Shown piece after piece: positions 11,440 to 24,200 of a DNA stretch of 64,000 nucleotides (the first letter of the stretch is position 1; every line of letters begins with the position of its first letter). Both the position numbers and the translations under genes were made by a program. The stretch spans positions 62,001 through 126,000 of the forward strand of contig JAOWBW010000389.1 of the NCBI GenBank assembly GCA_026119855.1, written 5' to 3'. The notes beneath the pieces are model-generated. The model ran no database searches. It was not told the origin of the DNA and was given only the letters and a program-made list of their open reading frames with translations. Source of the stretch: Campanula takesimana. Lineage: Eukaryota > Streptophyta > Magnoliopsida > Asterales > Campanulaceae.

Positions 11440-11525
11440 GATTAATTTCACTGCGGTTTGTTTTGAGGGAAGTCAGATAAAGAAGGGTGTGCAAGAGCTT
11501 GTTTAAGGAAAGTGGTTTCGGGGTG
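11440..11525 (-). repeat. Right arm of the distant inverted repeat
   Basis: Reverse complement of 2940-3030, with GAGGGAAGTCAGATAAAGAA shared. A GGTGGT/GATGGTG-rich stretch follows to about 11620, similar to the trinucleotide-rich stretches inside the Mutator-like elements. Confidence 0.7.
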
Positions 11526-11809
11526 GTGGTAAAGGTTTGTTGGCGGCAGTTGCTGGTGTGGTGACGATAATGGTGATGGATGGTGGTGCAAAGGTTGGAG
11601 TGATGATGGTGATGGATTAATGACTAAAACGTATATTTGTTTGTAATACTCAAAATGTAAAAAGATTTATAAATTAATGACTAAAATGTACAAACTCATA
11701 CTTTCTCTCGCTCTTGAAAAATGATGTTTACATTTTATTTTTATTTTGAAATAATTTTAATTAATTCAATTATTATAAAAAAATTACAAAATTTAATATC
11801 AATATATTA

Positions 11810-12047
11810 CTCCCACTGGTCCAAAATAATTGTCACTTATGGTCAAACAGATGTAAGTTTGATCAATAAATTTAAAACAAAAATAATGATCCTAATAAAA
11901 ATCTAAAAATTATTATTAAAAGTATTATTAATTATAATGCAATGAAAAATTTTTAATTTTTATTAGCATCATTATTGGTAATTTAAATTATTGGTCAAAG
12001 TTATATGTGATTGACTAAAAGCAACATTTATTTTGTACTAGGTGGAG
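11810..12047. mobile_element. Stowaway-type MITE
   Basis: TA on both sides. Left end CTCCCACTGGTCCAAAATAA, right end ACTAGGTGGAG. The interior shares GGTCAAACAGA and AATAATGATCCTAATAA with the MITE at 60225-60459, so both belong to one family. Confidence 0.85.
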
Positions 12048-13081
12048 TATTATAAATACTATAAATAGAGAATTAGAGACGGTGGAAGTATGACATAAAC
12101 CTAGAAATTCGATATAAAATTAAATTAATTTTCACGTAATTTAGGAATCTGAGTCCAACTATGGGTCAATCATTCATGTGGGTCTATAAAGCTGCCTACT
12201 AGTGGCCTAGTTGTTGATACAACTTGATTGGATACAAACGAGTCGAGATCTCTTGTACCACTTTTGTGTGTCATTTCATGTACTACTTCTAATTTAATCG
12301 TTCACATGTTTGCATAATATTACAATAATACCACTCTTAACAATTGTGAGCCACTAGATCACTTGTGGCACATGAAGTGGCACACAAAGTGGTACAGAAG
12401 ATTTGGACTCGTTCCAAACTAAAGTTATTAGTTGATTTATTAACTAAAATGGACAATGTAACTCAATTGTATTCTCACAACAAAATTTTTTTACCCGCTT
12501 TTTCTCTCTTACTTTTTCATACTTTACTTTTCATACTCACAACATTTACTTTTTCTTAATCTCCGTGTAAAGTCAAACTAAAAACCTTATTCCGGGTCGG
12601 AAGGAGTACTAAACTAAGCACTCTTCGTCAACGATCTTTCTGGTTTTGTTTTTTGTTTAATCACAAATTTTGTGAAATGATTTTAAGATGATTTAATTAT
12701 TTTAAATAAAAATTTAAAATTTGTTATTAATAGTATTATTAATGGTGTATCAATAATAAACTTTAGATTTTGAAAGACAACGGTATTATAAAGCAACAAG
12801 CTATCTAGATTTTAATTGGGAAAACTTGCACACTTGACATGGTTTTTACTTTTTAATACTCACAAAATTATTTTTCCACTTCTTTTGACATTTGAGCAAT
12901 AATTATATATTGATTTATTTGTCTTAACAAAAGTCTAAATCTTGTTATGGATAGTTTTGTTGATATTATATTAATAAGTCTTAAATTTTTATTAATATAA
13001 ATAAATCAATTTAAAATTATTGATTAAACTTTATTCGTAATAAAAGGAAAAAAAATAAAATTGGAAAAATCATTTGAGTTG
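12048..13081. other. Intergenic, degraded repeat ends only
   Basis: AT-rich. A lone Stowaway-like right end (GGGTCGGAAGGAGTA) lies near 12595-12609 without a matching left end. No gene. Confidence 0.5.
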
Positions 13082-13235
13082 GACAAAAACTTGTGTGAGA
13101 CGGTCTCACACGTGAGACCGATTTTGATGAGAGAGTAAATGGTTTGCCCCCTTATGGGCGGGGCGGGGTAAACCCATTTCCTCTCTCAACAAGATCCGTC
13201 TCACCGTGTGAGACTGTCTCACACCAATCTTCCTC
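13082..13235. mobile_element. Short palindromic MITE, probably Mutator-type
   Basis: The 154-bp element is flanked by an exact 9-bp duplication, TTTGAGTTG (13073-13081 and 13236-13244). The arms contain TGTGAGACGGTCTCACA at 13096-13112 and TGTGAGACTGTCTCACA at 13207-13223, each nearly self-complementary, so the ends can form nested hairpins. A 9-bp TSD favours Mutator. Confidence 0.85.
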
Positions 13236-13255
13236 TTTGAGTTGAGACATACTAA

Positions 13256-14270
13256 AGGCTCGTTTGTCGTAGCTGGTGGCTGATGACTTATAGCTGATGG
13301 CTTACGGCTGATAGCTGATTGACTTATGGCTGATGGACTGAGGACTGTTTGTTTTGGCTATTCTGAAAAAACTTATGAGTTGTTTTACGTTAATTGTATC
13401 TGTTTGTCAAAAAACCTAAAAAAAAAAAGACTGAAATATGATAAGAATACCAAAATGCCCTTGCTATATAAATTAACTAATATGCATGCCCATTCACCTT
13501 ATAACTAACTTATAAAATATTTTTGTTGAACTAAAATATAATCTTATTGTTGGTTTATTGATATAATTAATTAAATATTAATTTTTCTTTTATAATTGAA
13601 GTATAATATATGAATTATTCATAATTACATAGAATGAACACCGAAACAAACAAACCTAAAATTAATATTTTACCCTCCTTTATAATAACAAAAATAACAC
13701 TACTATAAAATTTTGCCCTCTTTTAAATTAAATTTAGTCCTTTTTAGAATATTACCTATTTACAATAATTTTGTTAAAAAAAAAATTTGGCTCCACCACT
13801 AATATCAAATACAAGAAGATTTTAAAAAAATCTCAAAACAAAAGAAAATATAAATTCAAGAAAATTAATTGAATTCTTTATCTTTTTTTTTTAACACAAC
13901 AATTGAATTCTTTATTTGAAATATGAAAAAGTTGTAGAAGAACATGATGAGAGGAATAGTGAGTAAACTTTTTAACTGCCAAAATTTGTTTGAAACAAGA
14001 AGTACAAAATTAATGCGCTCGAGATATAAGGAAAGTAGGGATGGTTTAGGAATAAAAACATTTTATTAAGGAAAGGTGTAAATGTGTGTTTTCAACAAGC
14101 CAAAATAAGCAATAGTTTTTAACTTTTGGTCTTTTACTTTTTTATGCAATAATTGAGTTGTACATCACTTTATGAGCTTTTAACTTATAAATGAAAACAA
14201 ACACTACAATTATTGCTTAATTTAAGTTAAAAGTCAAAAACCACCCAAATAAGTGGAAACAAACAAGCAC
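13256..14270. mobile_element. Possible non-autonomous TIR element
   Basis: The left end AGGCTCGTTTGT and the right end ACAAACAAGCAC are inverted, flanked by TAA (or ACTAA) on both sides. A 3-bp TAA would suit PIF/Harbinger. The left interior has short GCTGATRGCTTA tandem repeats (13270-13335). No transposase. Confidence 0.5.
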
Positions 14271-14560
14271 TAATATTTGGCTAAACTTTTACCTTAATTC
14301 AACAAAGCCTTCACACTTTATCGTTATCACTTCACACCAACAAAGTCGTATACAATCTGTAACAGTACTCGCAGGGGAAAAAAAAAAAAAAAAGGCCAAA
14401 ATACATATTGGTGCCCAAAACTATCCTTATAATCTCACTTAGGGTCCTAAACTATATAACGTCCCACATAAAATCTCCAACTAATATTTTAACCCAATTA
14501 AGGTCAAAAACCTAACGGGCCATTTACTATTTAACGGAATTTGACATGTTCCCCCTCACA

Positions 14561-15255
14561 TACCAAAATTAAAGGGCATGAATGACTTTTAATATCCTAA
14601 CTCTTGTCCTACGCATTCCCACATGCTGTGCCCTTACATATTCACCGCGCGAGCGTGAAGAAAACCATTTCAGAAAACCATCAAAACTATCTTCTATATG
14701 ATTTTTCATTGACAAATTAGCTTGTATTCTAGGGTTTCTTTGGATAATTATGAATGATCTAGCAATGGAATGTGGGGAAAGCTGTAACGTGAATATCCAA
14801 CCAAATGAGCCAAACGAGTTTGATGGTAATGCTTCTTTCCAATTTTGTTTGACATACTTGTTGTTTTTTAAACCAATTTTAATATATATGTGTGTGTGTA
14901 TATATATATATATAGCTCAAATGAGAACCACAATTGCGCGAGAACCGTAATTGCGTGAAAACCGTGAGAACCAAGCATAACCATTAGATTAGAATCAAAA
15001 TCAATGGTCCAGATTATATATAAATTGGATACACTTGGATACAATACATAAATTTTGATATTACACTTGTATACAATAGCTAAACAAGTACTGTATCCAA
15101 GTGTTGCACTTGGATACAATACATAAATTTAGATTATATGCGAGTTGTTTTTTATGTTGCATATAATGTTTGGTTTACCATGAGGGTACACCATGGTGGT
15201 GTGTTAAGGTATCACCCCACCATAGAATACTTAAATGGGCATCTTCAACTTGTGA
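14561..15255. other. Interior of the long-TIR element
   Basis: Contains a (TG)n(TA)n microsatellite at 14885-14915, a short open frame (14750-14950) of unknown meaning, and a direct repeat of CACTTGGATACAATACATAA near 15027 and 15108. No gene is supported. Confidence 0.5.
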
Positions 15256-15284
15256 GGGGGCACATGTCAAATTCCGTTAAATAC

Positions 15285-17327
15285 TGCAACACCCCGAATT
15301 TCGGAGTAATATAATATCCTTTAAATAATAAAATCCGTCCCCAAACGCGGGAAAACAACGGCTCAAAACCACAATTCAAATCTCCACAGCTAGTATCTCT
15401 AACCACCATTCAAAATAAATAACGGAAGCGAATTTAATTGTCTTTCAAAACTCCAACGGCTAGACATAACCAATCATTCAAATAAACATTCATAAATAAT
15501 CCATTCCGACTACTACTAAAAGACTTCTCAAAACTTCGTCATCAAGGGTCTTCACTATCACCTTAACAACTCTTCTTTTGTCCTTCGAGACCTTCTCCTA
15601 TTTATATCCTGGAGAACAAATATTATGGAAGGGGTGAGCGAACAATGCTCAGTAAGTTCCTACGGGATCTCTCCGGGTTCTAAGGAGAGATGACCGGAAG
15701 AACGAACAACAATAATATTTTCAAAGATACGCTTTCATTCAATATCAAGTTAACCGCTAAGATTCAAACAATTAACAATAACGTTTTTCAAAAGAAGTGT
15801 GGCATTTACTTTCAAGTCCGTCAATTCCAAGATAACGTCACCATTTCAGGTGCAACGCCTGATCAGGGCATTTAAGTAAGATTTATCATGAAAATCAACT
15901 ACAATAAGCAGTATAAAAGTCTAGTTCTTTTTCATTTCAAACTAGATTAACCTACTTAGTCCTTTTCATATCAGACCAAGCGAACGTCTATACCAAATTA
16001 AGATATAGCAAAGTTTCAACACGTCTATACCAAATTAAGATATAGCAAAGTTTCAACACATCTATACCAAATTAAGATATAGCAAAGTTTCAACTTAGTG
16101 TTCAAGGTACAAGAACACCATACAATTTCAAAGTTACTTTCGATACCCATTGATTTACAATATGACAAAGGGTAAGAGCATTTAAAAAGGCGTTCACAAC
16201 TTTTAAGAATGCAAAACGTTACCGCCACATGGTAACGACTCATGAAAGAAATTCAAGGAATCTTACATTAAAGGATAGAGACAATCAAAAGCTAGGATCG
16301 TAATCCCTTATCTTAGCTAGCGTTGTCTTCTTAGCGACTTCTTGCGCACCAATCTACAATCACGCAAAACACTATCGTTTAGGACGAGTACAATATTTAC
16401 TTCCGTCCCCCATTTCTTTTCTTAGTTTTAACCTTACGAGTTTATTTCTCAAACTCCTTCTTAAGGTCGTTCTTAATCTAGGGTTGGTACTACCCTTCAT
16501 AACTTTCCCAAATTGCCCCTTTTTGATTACTAAAATACCCTTAGGGTTATATTAATGCCATTCTCAAATAATAAGCTTTAGGATTGTATTTATCCTATTT
16601 AAAACCTATTCCCAGCTTATGAAATCACTATTCACAGAACACTATTCACAGCGTAAAGTTACTATTCACATATTACTATTCATCGCAGATTACTATTCAC
16701 ACACTGTTTTCCCCTTTCCATCACACACACAAAACCCTCATTCACAAACACACACACTCGACACACACAGAACATATACACACGATGCACACACTCACTG
16801 CACACATTCAGCACACACTACACACACACATGCACACACGTACACATTCACACACTCACACACCTATATGTTTACACACCATTAACATAACCATAATCCT
16901 CATAATCATCCTTTTAAATTCCCAAACCCTAATTTATCTTCTTAGAGTTAGGGTTCCAACTTTGAAATCAATACTAGACAAGACTAGACGGAGGAATTAG
17001 ATTTAGGGAATTAGGTTTACCTTGGTTCGATCCCCTTTTCTTCCTCTCTTCTTCTTCTTCTCCGATCCTTCTCCCTCTCGGCCTCCTCTCTGACGCCGCT
17101 CTCTCACTCTTTCCCGACCTCTCTCTTTTTCTTTTCTTTTGTGATAAATAATGAGAGAAGGGTTTAATTAATATATAGTGTAGGGTTTTCCCATTCCTAT
17201 TATAAAAAGGTTAACTAACCTTATTGGGTTTTTAATTTATTTGGGCCAACATTAAACCCATTACATAAATTAATTTATAATAGCCCAACACAATAATAAC
17301 TAAAAAAAAAAAAATCCGGTTGTTACA
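15285..17327 (-). repeat. 3' LTR of the gypsy element (2043 bp)
   Basis: Matches 30084-32122 with roughly a dozen substitutions and small indels seen by eye. It contains three tandem copies of a roughly 40-bp unit (CTATACCAAATTAAGATATA) at 15989-16095, a CACTATTCACA-rich stretch and an ACACAC-rich stretch (16620-16870). A frame across the ACACAC region is spurious. Confidence 0.93.
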
Positions 17328-17345
17328 TTCTTACCCCCTTAAAAG
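17328..17345 (-). other. Polypurine tract of the gypsy element
   Basis: On the minus strand AAGGGGGTAAGAA directly precedes the 3' LTR start (TGTAACA), the expected place for the plus-strand primer. Confidence 0.75.
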
Positions 17346-17370
17346 GGTTTGGTCCTCCAAACCGAACTCG

Positions 17371-18284
17371 TCATTCTGAAAATAGGTCGGGATATGTTTC
17401 TCGCATCTCGATCTCGAGCTCCCATCTAGCTTCTCTTTCTGTATGGTTGCTCCATTGCACTTTCACATAAGGAATCACTCTTTTCCTTAAAATCTGGTCC
17501 TTGCGGTCGACAATCTTCACGGGCCTTTCATCATAGCTCAAATCAGCTCGAACTCTAAGCTGCTTATACTCGATCACATGGCTTGGGTCGGGAATGTACT
17601 TCCTTAACATCGATACATGGAACACATTATGTACTCCCGCTAGCACAGGCGGTAAGGCTAACTTATAAGCCACTGCCCCAACTCTTTCCAAAATTTCGAA
17701 CGGTCCCACGTACCTCAGGCTTAACTTCCCGCGAATACCAAATCTCATCATTCCTTTTGTTGGCGAGATCTTCAAAAATACTCGATCCCCGATTTGAAAT
17801 TCTAAATCACGTCTTCTACGATCAGCATAGGATTTCTGTCTGCTCTGCGCAGTCAAAAGCCAATTTTTTTATCTGTTGTACCTTGTCCGCCGTCACTTGG
17901 ACAATTTCTGGTCCAGTCAACTTCCTTTCACCCACTTCGTCCCAACAAGTCGGTGATCTACAATTTCGCCCATACAGTGCCTCGTACGGTGCATTCCAAT
18001 ACTAGCATGGAAACTGTTATTATACGCGAACTCTACCAATGGCAAATGTTCATCCCAAGTCCCTTGCCAATCCAACGATGTAGCCCTTAACATATCTTCC
18101 AATGTCTGAATAGTTCTCTCTGATTTCCCATCGGTCTGCGGGTGAAAAGCTGTACTCATTGTCAACTTTGTCCCCAAAGCTTGTTGCAGACTTTTCCAAA
18201 ATTTCGATTTGAATCTTGCATCTCGAGCTGACACTATTGAAACCGGTATTCCATGCAACCTTACAATTTCATCAATGTATAACT
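17371..18284 (-). pseudogene. Gypsy integrase (C-terminal two thirds) and chromodomain-like tail
   Basis: Starting at the copia junction, the minus strand encodes YIDEIVRLHGIP, then the core region with FHPQTDGKSERTIQ and the NNSFHASIGM motif. A frameshift near 17990 changes frame, and the reading resumes with RQKSYADRRRRDLEF, GDRVFLKISP, the GPFEIL segment and FHVSMLRKY. The end, VKVQWSNHTEREARWE, is chromodomain-like, as in Tekay/Del chromoviruses. A second frame break lies near the A run at 17865. The N-terminal part continues across the copia at 26639-26714. Not functional. Confidence 0.85.
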
Positions 18285-19072
18285 TGTTGGTGTTGTATGC
18301 TCTAGGCACGTTTTGTAAAACGATTAATGTTATTTATATTAATGATATTGAATGTTTGATTATTATATCCTTTGCATGTTTATTATAATAATCCCCGTCC
18401 CTGATAATTATGATTAATTGTTAGTATAAGTTTAATGGATAATCATATGATGATTATGGTGTATGGGATACAATTAAACTTATGGGTATTTGTTGGAGAC
18501 CAAATACTGGACTGACCCATATGAGATTTATGTCATGGTCACAATGTCATAATTAAGTCTCATATAGTTATATTACTGGAATCTTTAGACCTGAGATTAT
18601 CACAGTCTTCCACTTGATGAACATTACGTTTGACATATTCAAACGTTACCCCTAATCGGGTAGCTATAAAGAATGTGATTGGCGTAATCAGATTCATGTA
18701 GGGAAAGGTAATAAATCAAGAAGGGATTTGTTCCTCGTAAGAGAGAGATGTCAAGCTTTGGCCACTCGAAGAATGGTGTTGATGAAATGCATGGCCGTGC
18801 TCAAATAAGATTTGTACTATCAATACATTCTGGATCGAGAAAGCATTAAACATTGTAAGTTGACCATTGACCATGGCTTACGTTCAATAGACATCGTGAA
18901 ACAAAGAGATTGTAATATGTTCTATAAAGGATTCACGAACTTATACAAGTTATATTAATTGGGTAGTCATGATGGCTTGCTAGAGTCCGTTCATGATTTA
19001 TGAGCACAAATGTGTTTGGGCTCATTGCCAACTTAATATAATCCTATGGGGTCACACACAAAAGAACGAATT

Positions 19073-19081
19073 ATATAAAAG
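19073..19081 (+). promoter_or_regulatory. Probable TATA box of the copia LTR
   Basis: TATATAAAAG occurs in the 5' LTR, and identically near 25980 in the 3' LTR. Transcription would start about 30 bp downstream, so the palindrome module (from 19101) would be at the very 5' end of the RNA. Start site inferred. Confidence 0.6.
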
Positions 19082-19100
19082 GCTAAAATCAGGATTCTGG

Positions 19101-19212
19101 TGGTGCTTGGCCGAGCACCTCATAAGACTCGGCCGAGCATGTACATCAGAAGGTCAGATTGTTTTGGAGCAAGGTGCTCGGCCGAGCACCTCAAAGGACT
19201 CGGCCGAGCAGG
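19101..19212 (+). repeat. CTCGGCCGAG palindrome module, copy 1
   Basis: Four CTCGGCCGAG-type palindromes in pairs: a TCATAAGA-like spacer separates the first pair and TCAAAGGA the second. The best one is GGTGCTCGGCCGAGCACC, a perfect 18-bp palindrome. Copies 2 and 3 are at 20123-20238 and 26008-26120. Confidence 0.85.
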
Positions 19213-19726
19213 CCCTGTTCGGGCCCAATAACTGATTTCGTGTTGTGACGGGTTTTAACCTATTTCTCCTAAAAGGTTTAGGACTAATAAGTATATAAAC
19301 TCCTAACAACGACCTAATCAGTAGAGATTGATTCCATATCAATTAGAGAGCCTCCAAGAGAGAGAAAAATAAGTTCTTCTTTTTCCTCAAGAACAAGAAC
19401 ATTGAATTTTTATAGCCTTCATAATAGAAATAGTTTCTATTGGGTCTAGCAATCCGTTCAAGAATCGTTCTTGAAATTCGTTCGCGTGTGGATAAACATA
19501 GAGGGCGTTGGCATCAACTCCTTCAAAGTTCGTGATCCAAGTCTTGCGGTCGTTCCTACGTTCGTGATTCGAAGAAGCGCGAAGAACAAAGATTGAAGAT
19601 CTCAGAATTTTAAAGCTCTGTCACGGTTAGTGTTCTAAATTCATCCTCGTATTAATTTAATCATCATGATCGGATCTAGGCTTTTGGGTTTCATTCCGCT
19701 GCGCATGTTTGCTCAAAACCCAACAG

Positions 19727-19739
19727 TGGTATCAGAGCC
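19727..19739 (+). other. Copia primer binding site (tRNA-iMet)
   Basis: TGGTATCAGAGCC lies one base after the 5' LTR and is complementary to the 3' end of plant initiator tRNA-Met. Confidence 0.95.
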
Positions 19740-21205
19740 CCGTTCAATATGATTATTTTAATAATAACATGTTAATGATATAATTGGATTATATGTTTTG
19801 GCATGCTATGTGAATTTGGATTCAAGATGTTTATGTGATCTGAGTTTTATGTTTGTATATGAGATATATTGAAATCATAAAATCGCACCGTTTAAATACG
19901 TTATGTGGGATCTACGATTGCAATAATAATTTGATTATTATGTTCCTTTAGATTATCAAAAATTAATTGGATTGATTTGTTGATGATCTTTGATTCATGA
20001 ATAAATCGTTTATTCAAGGTTTTGATGAACATGATGATATGATCATTATGAACACCAAATCCTAAATGAATCGGGAAAGCAATCTTAGAATTAAAATTCG
20101 ACAAGAAAATCTGTTATGTTCGTGGTGCTCGGCCGAGCAGTCTATAAGACTCGGCCGAGCAGAGTCGTCAGAAGCAAAGGGTTTTCTGGAACACAGAGGC
20201 GCTCGGCCGAGCACCTTAAAGGACTCGGTCGAGCAGGTTGATTTTGGACAAAATTTGTTTTTCAGATGGCTGGTTTTAGAAACCGTGTTTCCTGAAATTA
20301 AATGGCTTGTTTAAAATCACTTTGGATTGAATTTGTTAGTCAGATGGCTGGTTTGAGAAACCGTGTTTCCTGAAAACAAATATCAAGGTCAAAGTAATGA
20401 ATTGATGGGACAAAAGAATTTAAAATCGAGTTACTTTATGTAAGGGATTGTGGATGCCTATTGGCTTAGTTTCGACCTTACATAGTTGTTTCTTCTAGTT
20501 TCTAAATTTGGTACGGGATTGTGGATGCCTTCTGGCTTAGTTTTCGACCGTACAATCGTGCTCTCAATAATGTGTTAAAGAATTTATCCCCATAAATCAA
20601 TCACATGAAATCTTAATTTAATTAATGAGATTAGTTAAATTATTAACCGTTGCTTTATGTGTTTATATTATGTGACTATAAACATTGACCATGCTATATG
20701 TCATGAACCTTCTTTAAAATTTAAGTTCCATGCCAATCCATGATTAAAACACTTGTGAGTACGTGGGTAGTTTTGTGTGGGTTACGCCTTAGCGTAGGTG
20801 CATTGATTCTATCCATTTATGAGCAAGATGAGGAAACAGTGATTCCTATACGTTTAAAAATGGTTTAACTTAATTAGGCTATCAAAACAGTTTTGGGCCT
20901 AAGGCACAGATGAGATTAAAACATGTTAGATATACGATATCTAAAATCTCATAAAAGATCTAAGAGTCATATACGATATGATTGACAAGGAGTTGTCTAC
21001 CTAAATAACTTATTTTGAGCAGTCGTGCCCTAGCCGACTCAAAGTTAAGTGAAATATGGATCTTAGCCCATTCAAATTATATTATACATTGGATGTATAT
21101 GAAGGTTATATAATTTAGTGGGAGTATTTATAAAATACTATTAATTTAATATCTTTAATTAAGTTGGTACTTATATTTAATTATATGTTTGCATAATTGT
21201 AGATA
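19740..21205 (+). other. Copia untranslated leader with internal repeats
   Basis: About 1.5 kb without significant coding. It holds a degenerate copy of the palindrome module (20123-20238), two copies of a CAGATGGCTGGTTT...CCGTGTTTCCTGAAA unit (20264-20372), and two copies of a GGGATTGTGGATGCC unit (20453 and 20516). A long leader is unusual and may hold packaging or dimerisation signals; that is inference. Confidence 0.7.
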
Positions 21206-24200
21206 ATGGCTCAGAATACAAATTTATCACTGCGATCTATCCTTGAGAAGGAGAAACTTCAAGAAGATGGAGCTAACTATACGGATTGGATCCGTAGCCT
21301 TAGAATTGTTCTAAAGCATGAGGATAAGCTCTATATTCTTGATGAGCCCGTTCCTGAAGAAGAACCTGCTTCTAATGCACCCAAGGATTAGAGAAACGCC
21401 TACAAGAAACATGTGAATGATTCTCGTGAGGTGGGTTGTCTTATGCTTGCGGCCATGTGTTCAGAACTTCAGAAGATTCTTGAACACTTGGAAGCATTTG
21501 ACCTTGCTGCTACATTGAAAGATATGTTCCAAGAACAAGCAAGGCAAGAGAGGTTCGACACCATAGCTGCCCTAGTCTCATGCAAGATGAGCGAAGGACA
21601 GTCTGTGAGCCCTCATGTTTTGAAAATGAAGGCTTACTTTGAGAAACTAGAGAGGCTTGGACATCCAATTGAGATTGAGTTGGCCACCGATTTTATTCTT
21701 AATTCATTGCCCAAAAGCTATAATCAGTTCGTCATGAACTTTAATATGCAAGGGATGGATAAGACTATGTCTGAATTGCATGGAATGCTTAAGCAGGCAG
21801 AAAAGAAAATCGGTAAAGAGACCGCTCCTGTACTCATTGTGTCTAAGGAAGGAAAGGGCCAAAAAGGCAAAGGAAAGGGTAAGGCAAAAGTTGTCAAACC
21901 CAAGATTAGCAAGGCAATTGTTGCCAAAGCTAATGTGGCTAAACCTGCTTCCCAAAAGGATGCAATTTGTTTCCACTGCAATGAGATTGGACATTGGAAA
22001 CGAAATTGCAAGGTTTACAAGGAAGAGTTAAAGAAGAAGAAGAGCGGTGGGACTGCATCTACTTCAGGTATCTATGTTATAGATATTCTACTTTCTACTT
22101 CTAGCTCCTGGGTATTAGATACTGGATGTGGATCTCACATTTGTTTAAATGTGCAGGGACTAAGGAATAGAAGGCTACTTAAAGATGGCGAAGTGGACCT
22201 ACGCGTGGGGAATGGAGCAAGAGTTGCTGCATTAGCCGTAGGAACATATGATGTCATTTTACCTAGCGGATTAATTCTTGTTTTGAACAATTGTTATTAC
22301 GTTCCGGATTTAAGTAGAAATATTATTTCAATTTCTTGTTTGGATAATGAAGGTTTTAAGTTTCTTATTGAAAATAAGAAGTTTTCTATTTATTTAAATG
22401 ATATGCTTTATTGTACTGCATGTTCATTTAATGGCCTTTATGTTCTTGATGTTGAAAGTGGGAATAATAAGAATGTTTATAATGTAAATAAGAAATCCAA
22501 ACCTAATGATGTAAATCATACTTATTTGTGGCATTGCCGTCTTGGTCATATTAATGAGAAGCGTATCTCAAAACTCCATGGGGACGGACTTCTAGATTCA
22601 CATGATTTTGAATCATATGAAACTTGTGAGTCATGTTTACTTGGAAAGATGACTAAGGCACCTTTTACTAAGAGTAGTGAAAGGGCTAATGACTTATTGG
22701 CCCTCATACATACTGATGTATGTGGACCAATGAGTTGCAATGCTAGGGGAGGATATCAATACTTCATAACTTTTACTGATGATTTTAGTAGATATGGCTA
22801 TGTCTACTTAATGAAACATAAAAGTGAATCTTTTGAGACATTTAGAATATTTCAAAATGAAGTACAAAATCAACTTGGCAAAACTATTAAAGCACTTCGA
22901 TCAGATCGTGGTGGAGAATATTTAAGCCAAGAATTTGACAATCATCTGAAAGATTGTGGAATTGTTTCACAATTAACTCCACCTGGGACACCACAATGGA
23001 ATGGTGTGTCCGAACGGAGAAATAGGACTTTATTGGATATGGTCCGCTCCATGATGAGTCAAGTTGATCTTCCTTTAACCTTTTGGGGACATGCACTAGA
23101 AACTGCTGCACTAACACTAAATAATGTTCCAACAAAATCTGTTCCAAAGACTCCACATGAGATGTGGACTGGAAGAAAACCTAGTTTGTCTTTCATGAAG
23201 ATTTGGGGTTGTGAAGCATTTGTTAAGAAGCTCATATCTGACAAACTCACACCTAAATCTGATAAATGTATTTTTCGTTGGTTACCCTAAGGAAACTAAG
23301 GGTTATTACTTTTACAACCGCGCGGAAAACAAAGTGTTTGTTGCCCGTCATGGTACCTTTCTAGAGAAAGAGTTTCTCTCCAAAGAAATTAGTGGGAGTA
23401 AAATTAATCTCGAAGAAATTCGAGAACCCGAAAATAACATGGAACAAAATGTTGGATCTGAACAAGTTTCACAAAGAGTTGTGGAACCTACTCAGAATAC
23501 TCAAGTTCCTCGCAGAACTGGTAGGGTGCGATCTGAACCTGAGAGATATGGATTTCTCATGACGGATAGCAATGAAGTAGAAGTCATAGTTGATGACGAA
23601 CCTACTTCCTACCAAGAAGCGATGTCCGCTCCTGATTCAGATAAATGGCTTGGAGCCATGGAATCTGAAATTAAATCCATGTATGATAATCAAGTTTGGA
23701 ACTTGATTGATGCGCCCGAAGGTGTAAAAACCATAGGATGCAAATGGGTTTTCAAAAAGAAAACTGACATGGATGGAAAGGTGCATACTTATAAAGCTAG
23801 ACTTGTAGCGAAAGGCTATAGGCAGATTCATGGTATCGACTATGATGAAACCTTTTCGCCCGTAGCAATGATCAAGTCTATAAGAATTTTACTTGCCATA
23901 GCCGCATATTTTGACTATGAGATATGGCAAATGGATGTCAAAACAGCGTTCTTTAACGGGAACTTACTTGAGGATGTTTACATGACACAACCTGAAGGTT
24001 TTGTAATTCCAGAAAATTCTAACAAAGTATGCAAATTGCAACGATCCATTTATGGATTGAAGCAAGCCTCTAGGAGTTGGAATCTTCGATTTGATGAATC
24101 GGTCAAAGAGTTTGGCTTCATCAAGAACGAAGATGAACCTTGCGTTTACAAGAAGATTAGTGGGAGCGTAGTATTATTTCTGGTACTATATGTTGATGAC

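Larger units (their letters stand above)
18285..19725 (+). repeat. 5' LTR of the copia element
   Basis: 1441 bp. It contains a TATA box (next entry) and, just downstream of it, a GC-rich module of palindromes (19101-19212). An open frame at 18993-19235 crosses this module and recurs in the 3' LTR; I regard it as non-coding. Confidence 0.95.

Noticed and set aside
16619..17000. Thr/His-rich frames in the gypsy LTR (and the copy at 31379-31681)
   Set aside because: Produced by ACACAC-rich microsatellite sequence inside LTRs.
18993..19342. 80-codon plus frame and 62-codon minus frame in the copia LTR
   Set aside because: Non-coding LTR and palindrome module; recurrence at 25901-26250 only reflects LTR identity.
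21704..23250. Antisense frames across the copia polyprotein
   Set aside because: Shadows of gag-pol; no family resemblance.
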